50,461 nt of DNA from JANRKF01 sp033763575 (GCA_033763575.1 JANRKF010000030.1:1-50461); one strand, 5' to 3'. Counted from the first letter of the stretch, positions 31,814 through 39,467 are shown. Made by a program: numbers and translations. Notes: generated by a model from the sequence alone, not told the origin.

Positions 31814-32428
31814 CTACTTCCGAATCATAAAGATTCCCTGCTCACCGAAAACATTGGCAAAAATACCACGGTTGTTGAAGGTGCCGGGGACGCCAAACTG
31901 GTTGACGTAAATGCGCTGCTCGATGGAAAGCTCAAGCAGGCCGCATAAATCGACAAAATCGGAGATGGTGCAGAAATGGATGTTCGGCGTGTCGTACCAT
32001 GCGTAGGAAAGCGATTTGGTCACCGGCATGCGCCCTTTGTAGGCGAGGTAGAGGCGGTTTTTCCAATGCCCGAAATTCGGCACGGAGACAATCGCATGGC
32101 GGGCAATACGCACCAGATGCGTAAGCACTTCGCGGGGATCACGAAGCGTTTGCAATGTCTGGCTGAGTATGGCGTAGTCATAGGCTTGGTCGGGATAAAA
32201 GGCGAGGTCGGTATCGGCGTTGCCCTGGATGACCGAGAGCCCCTTGGCGATGGCGCGGTGCACGCCCTGTTGCGAAAGCTCGATGCCGCGACCCTGCGTG
32301 CTTTTATTTTCCTTGAGCCATGCCAGCAGCTCGCCTTCGCCGCAACCGACGTCCAGCAGCGAGCTTCCGGGTGCGACCATCCCTGCGATCGCCTGCAGGT
32401 CGGGGCGTAATGTCTGTGTGTGTGCCAT
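31814..32428 (-). CDS. metW: MetW-like methyltransferase-fold protein
   Basis: In many Proteobacteria MetW partners MetX in methionine biosynthesis. The 204 residues have the SAM-binding motif LLDVGCGEGELLAWL near 24-38 and the MetW-specific blocks GRGIELSQQGVHRAI, GNADTDLAFYPDQAYDYAIL, SQTLQTLRDP and SVPNFGHWKNRLYL. metX is not in this window. Instead metW is 6 nt downstream of the SdhA-like gene and about 35 bp upstream of asmA. Confidence 0.92.
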   Translation of the reverse strand: MAHTQTLRPDLQAIAGMVAPGSSLLDVGCGEGELLAWLKENKSTQGRGIELSQQGVHRAIAKGLSVIQGNADTDLAFYPDQAYDYAILSQTLQTLRDPREVLTHLVRIARHAIVSVPNFGHWKNRLYLAYKGRMPVTKSLSYAWYDTPNIHFCTISDFVDLCGLLELSIEQRIYVNQFGVPGTFNNRGIFANVFGEQGIFMIRK

Positions 32429-32434
32429 GCGCTT

Positions 32435-34153
32435 CTATACCATAAAATCCGCGCCGCGCACCATGCTTTTTGCCGTATGCACCGTGCCATCGGCTGTCAT
32501 CCGCACTTCACTGTGATGCTTCCACTGGGCATCGTTACTTGCCGGGAAATCTTCGCGGTAATGGGCGCCGCGGCTTTCGGTGCGGGCCAGCGCCGAGGCC
32601 ATCACGCACAGCGATTGCCGCAGCAGGTTATCCACTTCAAGTGCTTCCACCAGTTCGTTATTCCAGAGCAGCGACGTATCGGACACGCGGCGCTCAACCT
32701 GCCACTGCCGCCATAATTCCTGCAAAGAGGAGAGGCCGGTTTTCAATATATCTTCCCGCCGGAAAATAGTGGCATGGGCCTGCATGATGCGTTTTAATTC
32801 GCGCTTGAAATGCACCGTGCCGAGGCTGCCCCTGGCATTCCTCACCGCATTAAAATGTTCAAGTGCTGCCTGAAGATTGGCGGTGGTAGCCGGGCGCGAT
32901 TTTTCCTTGGTGGCGGCGGCACGTTCGCCTGCCGCCTTGCCGAAGATCACCAGCTCAAGCAACGCATTACAGCCCAGCCGGTTCGCGCCATGCACCGAGG
33001 TGCAGGCGGCTTCGCCAATGGCAAGCAAGTGAGGAGCGGCGAGGCTATGCCTGTCGGTGCGGATACCGCCCATGGTGAAATGCACAGCGGGTAATACGGG
33101 AATTAAATCCTTGCGCGGGTCGAGGCGGGCGAAGGTCTGGCAAATACTCATCACCGAAGGAAGCTTATGGAGGATAATATCCTCCGGCAGGTGCCGCACA
33201 TCCAGCCATAAATGATCGCCGTTTTTTCCGGCGCCGCGACCGGCGGCAATCTCCGCCATCATCGCCCGGGAGATTTTATCGCGGCTGGCCAGCTCCATAT
33301 CCTCCGGCGCATAGTCCGCCATGAAGCGTTCGCCCTTGCCGTTGAGCAATGACGCGCCTTCGCCACGCGCTCCTTCCGTCACCAGCACGCCCGCGCCGTA
33401 AAGGCTCGTCGGGTGGAACTGGATAAATTCCATATCGGCGAGGGCAAGCCCGGCACGCAGCGCCATGCCGCCGCCGTCGCCGGTGCAGATGGAAGACGCG
33501 GTGGTGGATTCATAGGCCTGCCCGAATCCGCCGGTGGCGATGATGGTGGTGGTGGCCGCAACATAATGAATATCGCCGGTTTCCAGTTGCCATACCAGCA
33601 CGCCGGTGATCGCGCCTTCGTCATTTTTCACCAGGTCGAGCGCGATGCATTCGACAAAGAATTTCACCTGATATTTAAGCGCCTGTGCGTAGAGCGTGTG
33701 CAGCAGCGAATGCCCGGTGCGGTCGGCCACCGCGCAGGCGCGGTAGGCAAGGCCTCCTTTGCCGAATTCGGTGCGCTGCCCGCCATAGGCCCGTTGGTAG
33801 ATCAACCCCGCCATGTCGCGGGTGAACGGCATACCCATCTGCTCCAGCTCGATGATGGCGGCGGGTGCGCGCTCGCACATGAAATTCACCGCATCCTCAT
33901 CGGCCAGCCACGCGCTGCCTTTCATCGTGTCATAGGCGTGCCAGTGCCAGTCATCGGCGGCGCGGTTGCCGAGCGCGGCGTTGATGCCGCCTTGCGCCGC
34001 GACCGTATGGCTGCGGGTAGGGGGCACTTTCGAGATCACCGCCACCCTCGCGCCAGCCGCCGCAGCCGCCACCGCAGCGCGCAGGCCCGCGCCCCCGGCG
34101 CCGATGATAACGGTGTCGTAGGAGTGGGGCGTGGGTTGTTGGTCTTTGGTCAT
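32435..34153 (-). CDS. SdhA/FrdA-like flavoprotein next to nadC
   Basis: A 572-residue FAD-dependent dicarboxylate dehydrogenase subunit. It has GAGGAG at 18-23, TRSHTVAAQGGINAAL with His49 (the FAD-linking His of SdhA), YQRAYGGQRTEFGKGG, QFHPTSLYGAGVLVTEGARG, VHFTMGGIRTD, VHGANRLGCNALLELVIFG and a C-terminal RGAHYREDFP. These are succinate dehydrogenase/fumarate reductase rather than NadB signatures. No sdhB, sdhC or sdhD is adjacent. Divergent pairing with nadC suggests it might supply iminoaspartate for NAD synthesis in place of NadB, but this is inference. The first codons (MTKD) lie in a palindrome shared with nadC. Confidence 0.85.
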   Translation of the reverse strand: MTKDQQPTPHSYDTVIIGAGGAGLRAAVAAAAAGARVAVISKVPPTRSHTVAAQGGINAALGNRAADDWHWHAYDTMKGSAWLADEDAVNFMCERAPAAIIELEQMGMPFTRDMAGLIYQRAYGGQRTEFGKGGLAYRACAVADRTGHSLLHTLYAQALKYQVKFFVECIALDLVKNDEGAITGVLVWQLETGDIHYVAATTTIIATGGFGQAYESTTASSICTGDGGGMALRAGLALADMEFIQFHPTSLYGAGVLVTEGARGEGASLLNGKGERFMADYAPEDMELASRDKISRAMMAEIAAGRGAGKNGDHLWLDVRHLPEDIILHKLPSVMSICQTFARLDPRKDLIPVLPAVHFTMGGIRTDRHSLAAPHLLAIGEAACTSVHGANRLGCNALLELVIFGKAAGERAAATKEKSRPATTANLQAALEHFNAVRNARGSLGTVHFKRELKRIMQAHATIFRREDILKTGLSSLQELWRQWQVERRVSDTSLLWNNELVEALEVDNLLRQSLCVMASALARTESRGAHYREDFPASNDAQWKHHSEVRMTADGTVHTAKSMVRGADFMV

Positions 34154-34231
34154 GAGTCATGAGTTGTAAATCCATCCCGGCAGTTATACAAGTAACCTTC
34201 AACTAAAGACCAAAGACCCATGACCAAAGAC
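34142..34231. repeat. Inverted repeat spanning the divergent starts of the SdhA-like gene and nadC
   Basis: Arms gtctttggtcatg (34142-34154) and catgaccaaagac (34219-34231) are perfectly complementary and partly duplicated inside (ctaaagaccaaagaccc). Each arm contains the ATG of one divergent gene, so both proteins begin MTKD. The spacer between the genes is the loop. Confidence 0.85.
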
Positions 34232-35143
34232 TTCTTGCTTCCTCTCATTCGTGCCGCGCTCGCCGAGGATATCGGCACGGGCGACATCACCTCCGAACTG
34301 CTCATTCCGGCGGATTTACAGGCGCGGATGGCCTTTGTCGCCCGGCAGGAGCTGGTGCTGGCCGGGGCGGAGGTGCCGGGGCTGGTCTATTCGTCATTGC
34401 GAGCCGCAGGCGAAGCAATCCAGCCATCAGAAAATTGGATTGCCGCGTCGGCTATGCCTCCTCACAATGACGTGGTTGTAAAAACACACATGCATGATGG
34501 CCAACGGCTTAAAGCGGGCACGGTCATCGCCACCGTTTCCGGCCCGGCCCGCGCCATCCTCACCGGCGAGCGCACGGCGCTTAACCTCATGCAGCGCATG
34601 AGCGGCGTGGCCACGCTCACCCGCAAATATGTCGATGCGGTGGCGGGCACGAAAGCAAAAATTCTCGACACCCGCAAAACCATGCCGGGCCTGCGCCTTG
34701 CCGATAAATACGCGGTGCGTATGGGCGGCGGCATGAACCACCGCATGGGACTTTACGATGCGGTGCTGGTCAAGGATAATCATATAGGCATTAGGCAGGA
34801 GGCAGGAAGCATGAGTGAGTTGGTAAAAAATACCAGAACCCAAATTACTTCACTCTTGCCTCATGCCTCTGGCCCCATGCCTATTTTCGTGGAGTGCGAT
34901 ACATTAGAGCAGGTCGCGCAAGCAATTGATGCCGCGCCGGACCGCATCATGCTCGATAATATGTCGCTGGATATGTTGCGCGAAGCGGTGGCGCTGGCCG
35001 CCGGGAAGGTGCCGCTGGAAGCGACCGGCGGAGTGACGCTTTCCAATGTGCGCGATGTGGCGGAAACGGGCGTGGATTACATCTCGGTGGGCGCCATCAC
35101 CCACTCGGCCCCGGCGGTGGATATCGCGCTAGACGTTATTTAA
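34220..35143 (+). CDS. nadC: Nicotinate-nucleotide pyrophosphorylase with two in-frame palindromic insertions
   Basis: Quinolinate phosphoribosyltransferase, making NaMN from quinolinate and PRPP. The 307 residues show IRAALAEDIGTGDITSELL, ERTALNLMQRMSGVATLT, KILDTRKTMPGLRLADKYAV, GGGMNHRMGLYDAVLVKDNH, VECDTLEQ, DRIMLDNMS and EATGGVTLSNV...YISVGAITHS. It is 20-30 residues longer than usual. Residues 58-85 (SSLRAAGEAIQPSENW...) and about 189-222 (IRQEAGSMSELVKN...) come from palindromic repeats, while all conserved motifs stay in frame. The start codon lies in the inverted repeat shared with the divergent SdhA-like gene. Confidence 0.95.
   Translation: MTKDFLLPLIRAALAEDIGTGDITSELLIPADLQARMAFVARQELVLAGAEVPGLVYSSLRAAGEAIQPSENWIAASAMPPHNDVVVKTHMHDGQRLKAGTVIATVSGPARAILTGERTALNLMQRMSGVATLTRKYVDAVAGTKAKILDTRKTMPGLRLADKYAVRMGGGMNHRMGLYDAVLVKDNHIGIRQEAGSMSELVKNTRTQITSLLPHASGPMPIFVECDTLEQVAQAIDAAPDRIMLDNMSLDMLREAVALAAGKVPLEATGGVTLSNVRDVAETGVDYISVGAITHSAPAVDIALDVI
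34392..34472 (+). repeat. In-frame palindromic element, family 1 (nadC)
   Basis: An 81-bp imperfect inverted repeat from cgtcattgcgagc to cacaatgacg, with inner words gcgaagcaatccag and ttggattgccgc. Translated as SLRAAGEAIQPSENWIAA, the same frame and orientation as in the glycosylase and AlaS. Falls between VPGLVYS and VVVKTHMHDG, a surface region of the N-terminal domain. Confidence 0.9.
34784..34884 (+). repeat. In-frame imperfect palindrome, aggcat/aggcagg type (nadC)
   Basis: Arms begin ataggcattaggcaggagg and end tctggccccatgcctat; the complement of the right arm (ataggcatggggccagaggc) is similar but not identical. Arms consist of repeated aggca-like words. About 101 bp, translated as GIRQEAGSMSELVKNTRTQI and onward to PMP, between the conserved KDNH and FVECDTLEQ. 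Confidence 0.7.
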
Positions 35144-35223
35144 GTTGCCTCCGGTGCTCGCTGCTGCTCACCCCATGAGGCACAGCTCAAGGCTGGTTCG
35201 GCGCTACTCGCCTCACCTCACGA

Positions 35224-36111
35224 TTATTCGTTGAGATTAAGCAACCGGTAAGTTTCGCGGTCGTCTTTCCAGCCGGCACGCACTTTCACGAATAATTCCA
35301 GATGCACTTTTTTACCCAGCATTTTTTCCAGCTCGCGGCGGGAGCTTGAGCCGATGCGTTTAATCATCGCGCCTTTTTCACCGATCACCATTTTCTTATG
35401 CGCCTCACGCTGCACATAGACCACCTGTGAAATCCGCGCCATGCCTTCGCTTTCATCCCATTGCTCCGTTTCCACCAGGCTGGCATAGGGCAGCTCCTGC
35501 GCCATCAGGAAAAAGAGTTTTTCGCGGGTGATTTCGGCGGCGAGGGTGCGTAGCTGCACATCGCTCACCTCGTCGTCGGGATAATGGAACGGGCCTTGCG
35601 GCATCAGCCCGGCCAGCAGCGACTTCAGCTCCGAAAGCCCATCGCTTTTTAAGGCCGAGATGAATAATATCTCACGAAAAAGCTTGTGTGATGAAAGCGC
35701 GGTGGCCAGCTCCAGCAGCCGCTCTTTTTTTACTTTATCGAGTTTGTTGATGACCGCGAAGATCGGTTTTTTAGCAAGCGGGGCGAGGGCGGAAAGCAGC
35801 GCTTCCAGTCCTTCGGTGATGCCTTTGGTGGCATCCACCAGCAGCAGCACCGCATCGGCATCGCCCGCGCCCGCCCATGCGGCTTTGACCATGGCTTTTT
35901 CAAATTTATGCTCGGCGCCGAAAATGCCCGGCGTGTCGATGAAAATAATCTGCGAGCGCCCCTCAATCACCACGCCGCGTACATTGGTGCGGGTGGTCTG
36001 CGGCTTGGGCGTGGTAATGGCGATTTTCTGCCAGACCAGCGCGTTGATGAGGGTGGATTTCCCGGCGTTCGGCTCCCCGATGATCGCTACGAATCCGCAG
36101 GAAGTGGTCAT
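35224..36111 (-). CDS. era: GTPase Era
   Basis: Essential GTPase that binds 16S rRNA and assists 30S assembly. The 295 residues have G1 GEPNAGKST at 12-20, G3 DTPGIF, G4 NKLD, and a C-terminal KH domain (MVIGEKGAMIKRIGSSSRRE, VHLELFVKVRAGWK). The ATG overlaps the stop of the upstream PemK-like toxin by four bases (ATGA). era expression is therefore coupled to the inserted toxin-antitoxin module rather than directly to rnc. Confidence 0.96.
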   Translation of the reverse strand: MTTSCGFVAIIGEPNAGKSTLINALVWQKIAITTPKPQTTRTNVRGVVIEGRSQIIFIDTPGIFGAEHKFEKAMVKAAWAGAGDADAVLLLVDATKGITEGLEALLSALAPLAKKPIFAVINKLDKVKKERLLELATALSSHKLFREILFISALKSDGLSELKSLLAGLMPQGPFHYPDDEVSDVQLRTLAAEITREKLFFLMAQELPYASLVETEQWDESEGMARISQVVYVQREAHKKMVIGEKGAMIKRIGSSSRRELEKMLGKKVHLELFVKVRAGWKDDRETYRLLNLNE

Positions 36112-36431
36112 GATAAGCCAAGCTGGAACTTGATGATCTCATCAATACCATCCATTTCGTCCGAGGTCAGCGTCGTGATGTAGTTTTTTATGCGTGATTT
36201 ATCTACGGTACGCATCTGGTCTGCCATTGCTTTACCGAACTTCTTCATAATAAAAACCTGAGACTCACTCGTGTATAATCTTTGTACCCGGCTGGAAATG
36301 GGAACCACCTGACAACGGTTCAATACCCTGTTTGATGCATTATTGCTTACGATCACAGCCGGGCGCGTTTTCTGAATTTCGCTACCGTGCGCCGGATCGA
36401 ATGCAACCCACCAGACCTCACCACGTTTCAT
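36108..36431 (-). CDS. PemK/MazF-family toxin
   Basis: Probable sequence-specific endoribonuclease toxin. The 107-residue product from ATG 36431 starts MKRGEVWWVAFDPAHGSEIQ and continues KTRPAVIVSNN, QVVPISSR and DQMRTVDKSRI, the conserved strands and basic residues of the MazF/PemK fold. The longer frame from 36530 lies inside the antitoxin gene and is rejected. It overlaps the antitoxin gene by 14 bp and era by 4 bp. Intact by inspection. Confidence 0.9.
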   Translation of the reverse strand: MKRGEVWWVAFDPAHGSEIQKTRPAVIVSNNASNRVLNRCQVVPISSRVQRLYTSESQVFIMKKFGKAMADQMRTVDKSRIKNYITTLTSDEMDGIDEIIKFQLGLS

Positions 36432-36690
36432 CAGGCAACTCATCCAATCCATCGGAAATATTGGATTCAATCCATTCCTTTGCTTCTTTTTCGCGCTCTT
36501 TATCGGCGGCCATTGCCTTGTATCCGGCAATCAACGCAGCCTCCGTAGGGCGACGCGACCGCGCTTTCCTTTTTTCCAGGTGAGGACGCACTAAATCTTC
36601 AACAAAACGGCTAATGTTTCCACGCCCGATTATTTTGTGTAATCCCTTGTAAACCTGTTCATCGACGGTGATAGTCAGTTTGTGGTGCAT
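36418..36690 (-). CDS. Ribbon-helix-helix antitoxin partner
   Basis: A 90-residue DNA-binding antitoxin. The N-terminus LTITVDEQVYKGLHKIIGRG then NISRFVEDLVRPHL reads as a ribbon-helix-helix domain. The acidic C-terminus (EWIESNISDGLDELPDETW) would bind the toxin. GAGG precedes the ATG by about 5 nt. The toxin start lies inside its last codons. A palindromic operator overlaps its promoter, as expected for autoregulation. Confidence 0.88.
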   Translation of the reverse strand: MHHKLTITVDEQVYKGLHKIIGRGNISRFVEDLVRPHLEKRKARSRRPTEAALIAGYKAMAADKEREKEAKEWIESNISDGLDELPDETW

Positions 36691-36707
36691 ACATCCTCTA
36701 TACGTGT

Positions 36708-36745
36708 ATTATACGTATAATATTACTAAAATCACCTTTTTTCAA
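36708..36745 (-). promoter_or_regulatory. Promoter and operator of the toxin-antitoxin module
   Basis: On the minus strand TTGAAA (36740-36745), 17 bases, TATTAT (36717-36722) is a good sigma70-like promoter, with the -35 inside the last codons of rnc. A perfect 14-bp palindrome attatacgtataat (36708-36721) overlaps the -10, and a related tatacgtgtat follows. It is probably the autoregulatory operator. This promoter would also feed era. Confidence 0.6.
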
Positions 36746-37391
36746 GTATATTCAGTAATTTTCCCGCCGCCGCCTGTTCGGCTGCGCGCTTGGAAGCGGC
36801 GGTGGCACTGGCTGTGCCATTTCTTTCCACCGACACCTCCACGGTGAATTCCGGGGCATGGGCCGGGCCGGTCTGGCTCGTCACCGTATAGTTCGGCACC
36901 GGAATCCCGCGTGCCTGCGCCCATTCCTGCAGCGCGGTTTTCGCATCTTTCGGCGGATTGACCGCCGCGCTCGCCAGCCCCTGCCACAGGGGTTTAATGA
37001 AGTTCTTGGCGGCATCGATCCCGCCATCGAGATAGATCGCGCCGATCAGCGATTCCAGCGCATCTTCGAGGTTCGAGGCGGCTTTGCGGCCGCCGCTGCC
37101 TGCCTCGCTCGCCGAAAGCTGCAGGGCCTCGCCCAGCGCCAGCGCCTCGGCAATTCCCACCAGCGTTTCCCCGCGCACCAGCGCCGCAAGGCGACGCGCC
37201 AGCTCGCCTTCCTGCTCGGCGGGGTACATTTCATAAAGCAGTTCGGCGATGACCAGCCCCAGCACTGAGTCGCCGAGGAATTCCAGCCGCTGGTTGCTGG
37301 TTTCCCGCCCAAGGCTCGGATGCGAAAGCGCCAGCGCGAGCAACGATTCATCGCGGAAACTGTAGCCAATGCGTTCGGCCAGCGCGCGCAT
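36732..37391 (-). CDS. rnc: Ribonuclease III
   Basis: Cleaves double-stranded RNA in rRNA maturation. The 219 residues show the signature RLEFLGDSVLG near 36-46, the second catalytic stretch EDALESLIGAIYLDGG, and a C-terminal dsRNA-binding domain (DAKTALQEWAQARGIPVPNY and ASKRAAEQAAAGKLL). ATG 37391 shares a base with the lepB stop (TGATG); a GTG one codon earlier is an alternative. Upstream of the inserted toxin-antitoxin pair and era. Confidence 0.96.
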   Translation of the reverse strand: MRALAERIGYSFRDESLLALALSHPSLGRETSNQRLEFLGDSVLGLVIAELLYEMYPAEQEGELARRLAALVRGETLVGIAEALALGEALQLSASEAGSGGRKAASNLEDALESLIGAIYLDGGIDAAKNFIKPLWQGLASAAVNPPKDAKTALQEWAQARGIPVPNYTVTSQTGPAHAPEFTVEVSVERNGTASATAASKRAAEQAAAGKLLNILEKR

Positions 37392-38143
37392 CACCTAATC
37401 ACGTGGAAAAAGCGTGAAAAGCGGAGGCTGGAGAACCAGCCGAGCGGATTGAGGATGCTGAATGTTTCGTCCGCCGAGAAGAAAATCATCTGCGCCCGGC
37501 CCACGATATTTTCTTCCGGCACGAAACCGACCTCTTCAAAGCGGCTGTCAGTCGAGTTATCGCGGTTATCGCCCATCACAAAATATTTGCCTTCCGGCAC
37601 CACGAAAAGCCTGGTGTTGTCGGCGCGGCCATAGGGCATTTTGAGGATGGTGATGTCCTTACCCTCCGGCAGCGTTTCCTGCACCCGCGGCATCTGGTAG
37701 GTCTGCCCGGTCTCGCTGTTCACATCTTCCCAGATGTCGACAGGCGTGCGCGGCAGCGGATTGCCATTGATATACACGATGCCCTCGCGCACCTGAATGC
37801 TATCGCCGGGCAGCCCCATCACGCGCTTGATGAAATCGATACGCGGGTTATGCGGCAGGCGGAACACCACCACGTCGCCGCGCTCCGGTTTATTGAACTC
37901 CAGCACCCGGCCATCGAAAATATCAAGGCCGAAGGGGAAGGAATAGCGGCTGTAGCCGTAGGAAAATTTGGATACGAACAGGTAATCGCCGATCAGCAGG
38001 TTGCTTTTCATCGAGCCGGAGGGGATGTGGAACGGCTCGAACGCCAGCGAGCGGAAGGTCATGGCGATGATGACGGCCAGGATGACGGTGCGGATGGTTT
38101 CGTTCCAGGAATAATGTTCTTTTTCGGATGGATGTTTCGACAT
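37391..38143 (-). CDS. lepB: Signal peptidase I
   Basis: Inner-membrane enzyme that removes Sec/Tat signal peptides. The 250 residues have one N-terminal membrane segment (TVILAVIIAMTFRSLAF) and catalytic Ser44 in IPSGSMKSNLLIGDYLFV. Catalytic Lys106 lies in DFIKRVMGLPGDSIQ, and the GDNRDNSTDSR box is also present. First gene of lepB-rnc-[toxin-antitoxin]-era. The preceding 220 bp are non-coding and hold a small hairpin repeat. Confidence 0.96.
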   Translation of the reverse strand: MSKHPSEKEHYSWNETIRTVILAVIIAMTFRSLAFEPFHIPSGSMKSNLLIGDYLFVSKFSYGYSRYSFPFGLDIFDGRVLEFNKPERGDVVVFRLPHNPRIDFIKRVMGLPGDSIQVREGIVYINGNPLPRTPVDIWEDVNSETGQTYQMPRVQETLPEGKDITILKMPYGRADNTRLFVVPEGKYFVMGDNRDNSTDSRFEEVGFVPEENIVGRAQMIFFSADETFSILNPLGWFSSLRFSRFFHVIR

Positions 38144-38223
38144 GGACCCTGCGGATATTCGTTATAAAACGCCGCAAACATAAACAGTTGCGCGATGCAA
38201 CACAACCAATATATTAGCGGGCA

Positions 38224-38245
38224 ACCCCCGCATTTATTGCGGGGT
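38224..38245. repeat. Small hairpin repeat, cccccgc/gcgggg type (intergenic)
   Basis: acccccgcatttattgcggg forms a short GC stem with an AT loop between lepB and argC. The same stem type occurs in the argC N-terminus (38380-38400) and nested in the alaS element (6816-6835). Confidence 0.7.
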
Positions 38246-38364
38246 CCGGCGCTCATCTCCATCTTTCCCACAATTTAAGGCATATGGACTTGAGCGCTTG
38301 ATAAGCAACAATACAAGCAGTTCAAACGCTTGTACTACCGCGGCAAAACGATAGGAGTGATGCC

Positions 38365-39426
38365 ATGATAACAGACCAGACCCCGCAACAGGTGCGGGGT
38401 TTAAACATCGCCATTTTAGGCGCATCGGGTTATACGGGAGCGGAGTTGATCCGGCTGCTGATGGGGCACCCGCATGCAAAAATCGCGGCGCTGACCGGCG
38501 ATTCGCAGGCAGGAAAACCCATGGGCGAAGTCTATCCGCATTTGCGGTTTTCCGGGCTGCCGAACCTCGTCACCATGGAGCAGGTGGATTTTTCGGGCAT
38601 CGAGCTGGTATTCTGCTGCCTGCCGCACGGCACCACGCAGACCGTGATTGCGGGACTGCCAAAACATGTGAAAATCATCGATCTCTCGGCGGATTTCCGG
38701 CTGGAGGATCCGGCGGCGTACAAAGAATGGTACGGCCACGCGCATCAGGCGCTCGATTTGCAGAAAGAAGCGGTCTACGGCCTCACCGAGCATGCGCGGG
38801 CGGCGGTGAAAAATGCGCGGCTGGTGGCCAATCCCGGCTGTTACCCCACCAGCGTGCAACTGCCGCTCATCCCGCTGCTGGCCGATAAGCTCATTGATCC
38901 GGCGAGTATCATCATCGATGCAAAATCCGGCATGACCGGGGCAGGGCGGGCGGCGCAGCAAAACCACCTCTATACCGAAATCAGCGAAGGGGTGAGCGCT
39001 TACGGAATCGGCGCGCATCGCCATGCGCCGGAGATCGAACAGGGCTTATCCAAGGCGGCGGGCAAAGGGGTGATCGTGAGTTTTACGCCACATTTGATGC
39101 CGATGAACCGGGGCATTCTCTCCACCATCTATGTGAGAACCGCCGCCGATGTCGGCACGCTCAAAGCCTCGCTGGAGAAGGCCTATAAGGATGAGCCGTT
39201 CGTGCATGTGATGCCGGATAAATTCCGGGTATTCACCCATAGCGTGCGCGGCACCAACCACTGCATCATGAACGTGTTTGCGGATCGGATGCCGGGGCAG
39301 GCGATCATCGTCTCCGCCATTGATAATCTGGTAAAAGGCGCCTCCGGCCAGGCGGTGCAGAACATGAACGTGATGTTCGGATGGCCCGAAACCTTAGGGC
39401 TGGAACAAGGGGCGGTGTTTCCTTAA
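38365..39426 (+). CDS. argC: N-acetyl-gamma-glutamyl-phosphate reductase
   Basis: Third step of arginine biosynthesis, NADPH-dependent. The 353 residues have the dinucleotide motif ILGASGYTGAELIRLL at 17-32, FCCLPHGTTQ, and active-site Cys159 in LVANPGCYPTSVQLPL. It continues with GVSAYGIGAHRHAPEIEQ and normal C-terminal blocks. GGAG lies 7 nt before the ATG. About 12 extra residues precede the usual start; TPQQVRG (6-12) is encoded by a hairpin repeat. Confidence 0.95.
   Translation: MITDQTPQQVRGLNIAILGASGYTGAELIRLLMGHPHAKIAALTGDSQAGKPMGEVYPHLRFSGLPNLVTMEQVDFSGIELVFCCLPHGTTQTVIAGLPKHVKIIDLSADFRLEDPAAYKEWYGHAHQALDLQKEAVYGLTEHARAAVKNARLVANPGCYPTSVQLPLIPLLADKLIDPASIIIDAKSGMTGAGRAAQQNHLYTEISEGVSAYGIGAHRHAPEIEQGLSKAAGKGVIVSFTPHLMPMNRGILSTIYVRTAADVGTLKASLEKAYKDEPFVHVMPDKFRVFTHSVRGTNHCIMNVFADRMPGQAIIVSAIDNLVKGASGQAVQNMNVMFGWPETLGLEQGAVFP
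38380..38400 (+). repeat. Hairpin repeat encoding the ArgC N-terminal extension
   Basis: A 21-bp hairpin with arms accccgca and tgcggggt. Translated as TPQQVRG in ArgC; the copy nested in the alaS element is translated in the same frame as PPQQVRG. Confidence 0.8.
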
Positions 39427-39429
39427 CGC

Positions 39430-39467
39430 TTGACGTCGTCATTTTTTACAGCTATATTTTTATAGCT
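39430..39467 (+). promoter_or_regulatory. Promoter and operator of the BrnT-BrnA locus
   Basis: TTGACG (39430-39435), 17 bases and TATATT (39453-39458) begin 4 bp after the argC stop. An inverted repeat, agctata tttt tatagct (39450-39467), covers the -10 and its 3' side, a likely site for BrnA autoregulation. Confidence 0.6.

Noticed and set aside
35144..35223. Possible RNA gene or repeat between nadC and era
   Set aside because: The 80 bp contain no tRNA-like arms and no convincing inverted repeat; nothing supported.
38291..38367. Open stretch upstream of argC (LDKQQYKQFKRLYYRGKTIG)
   Set aside because: About 24 sense codons without a start codon or recognisable homology; could be chance or a remnant, not supportable as a gene.
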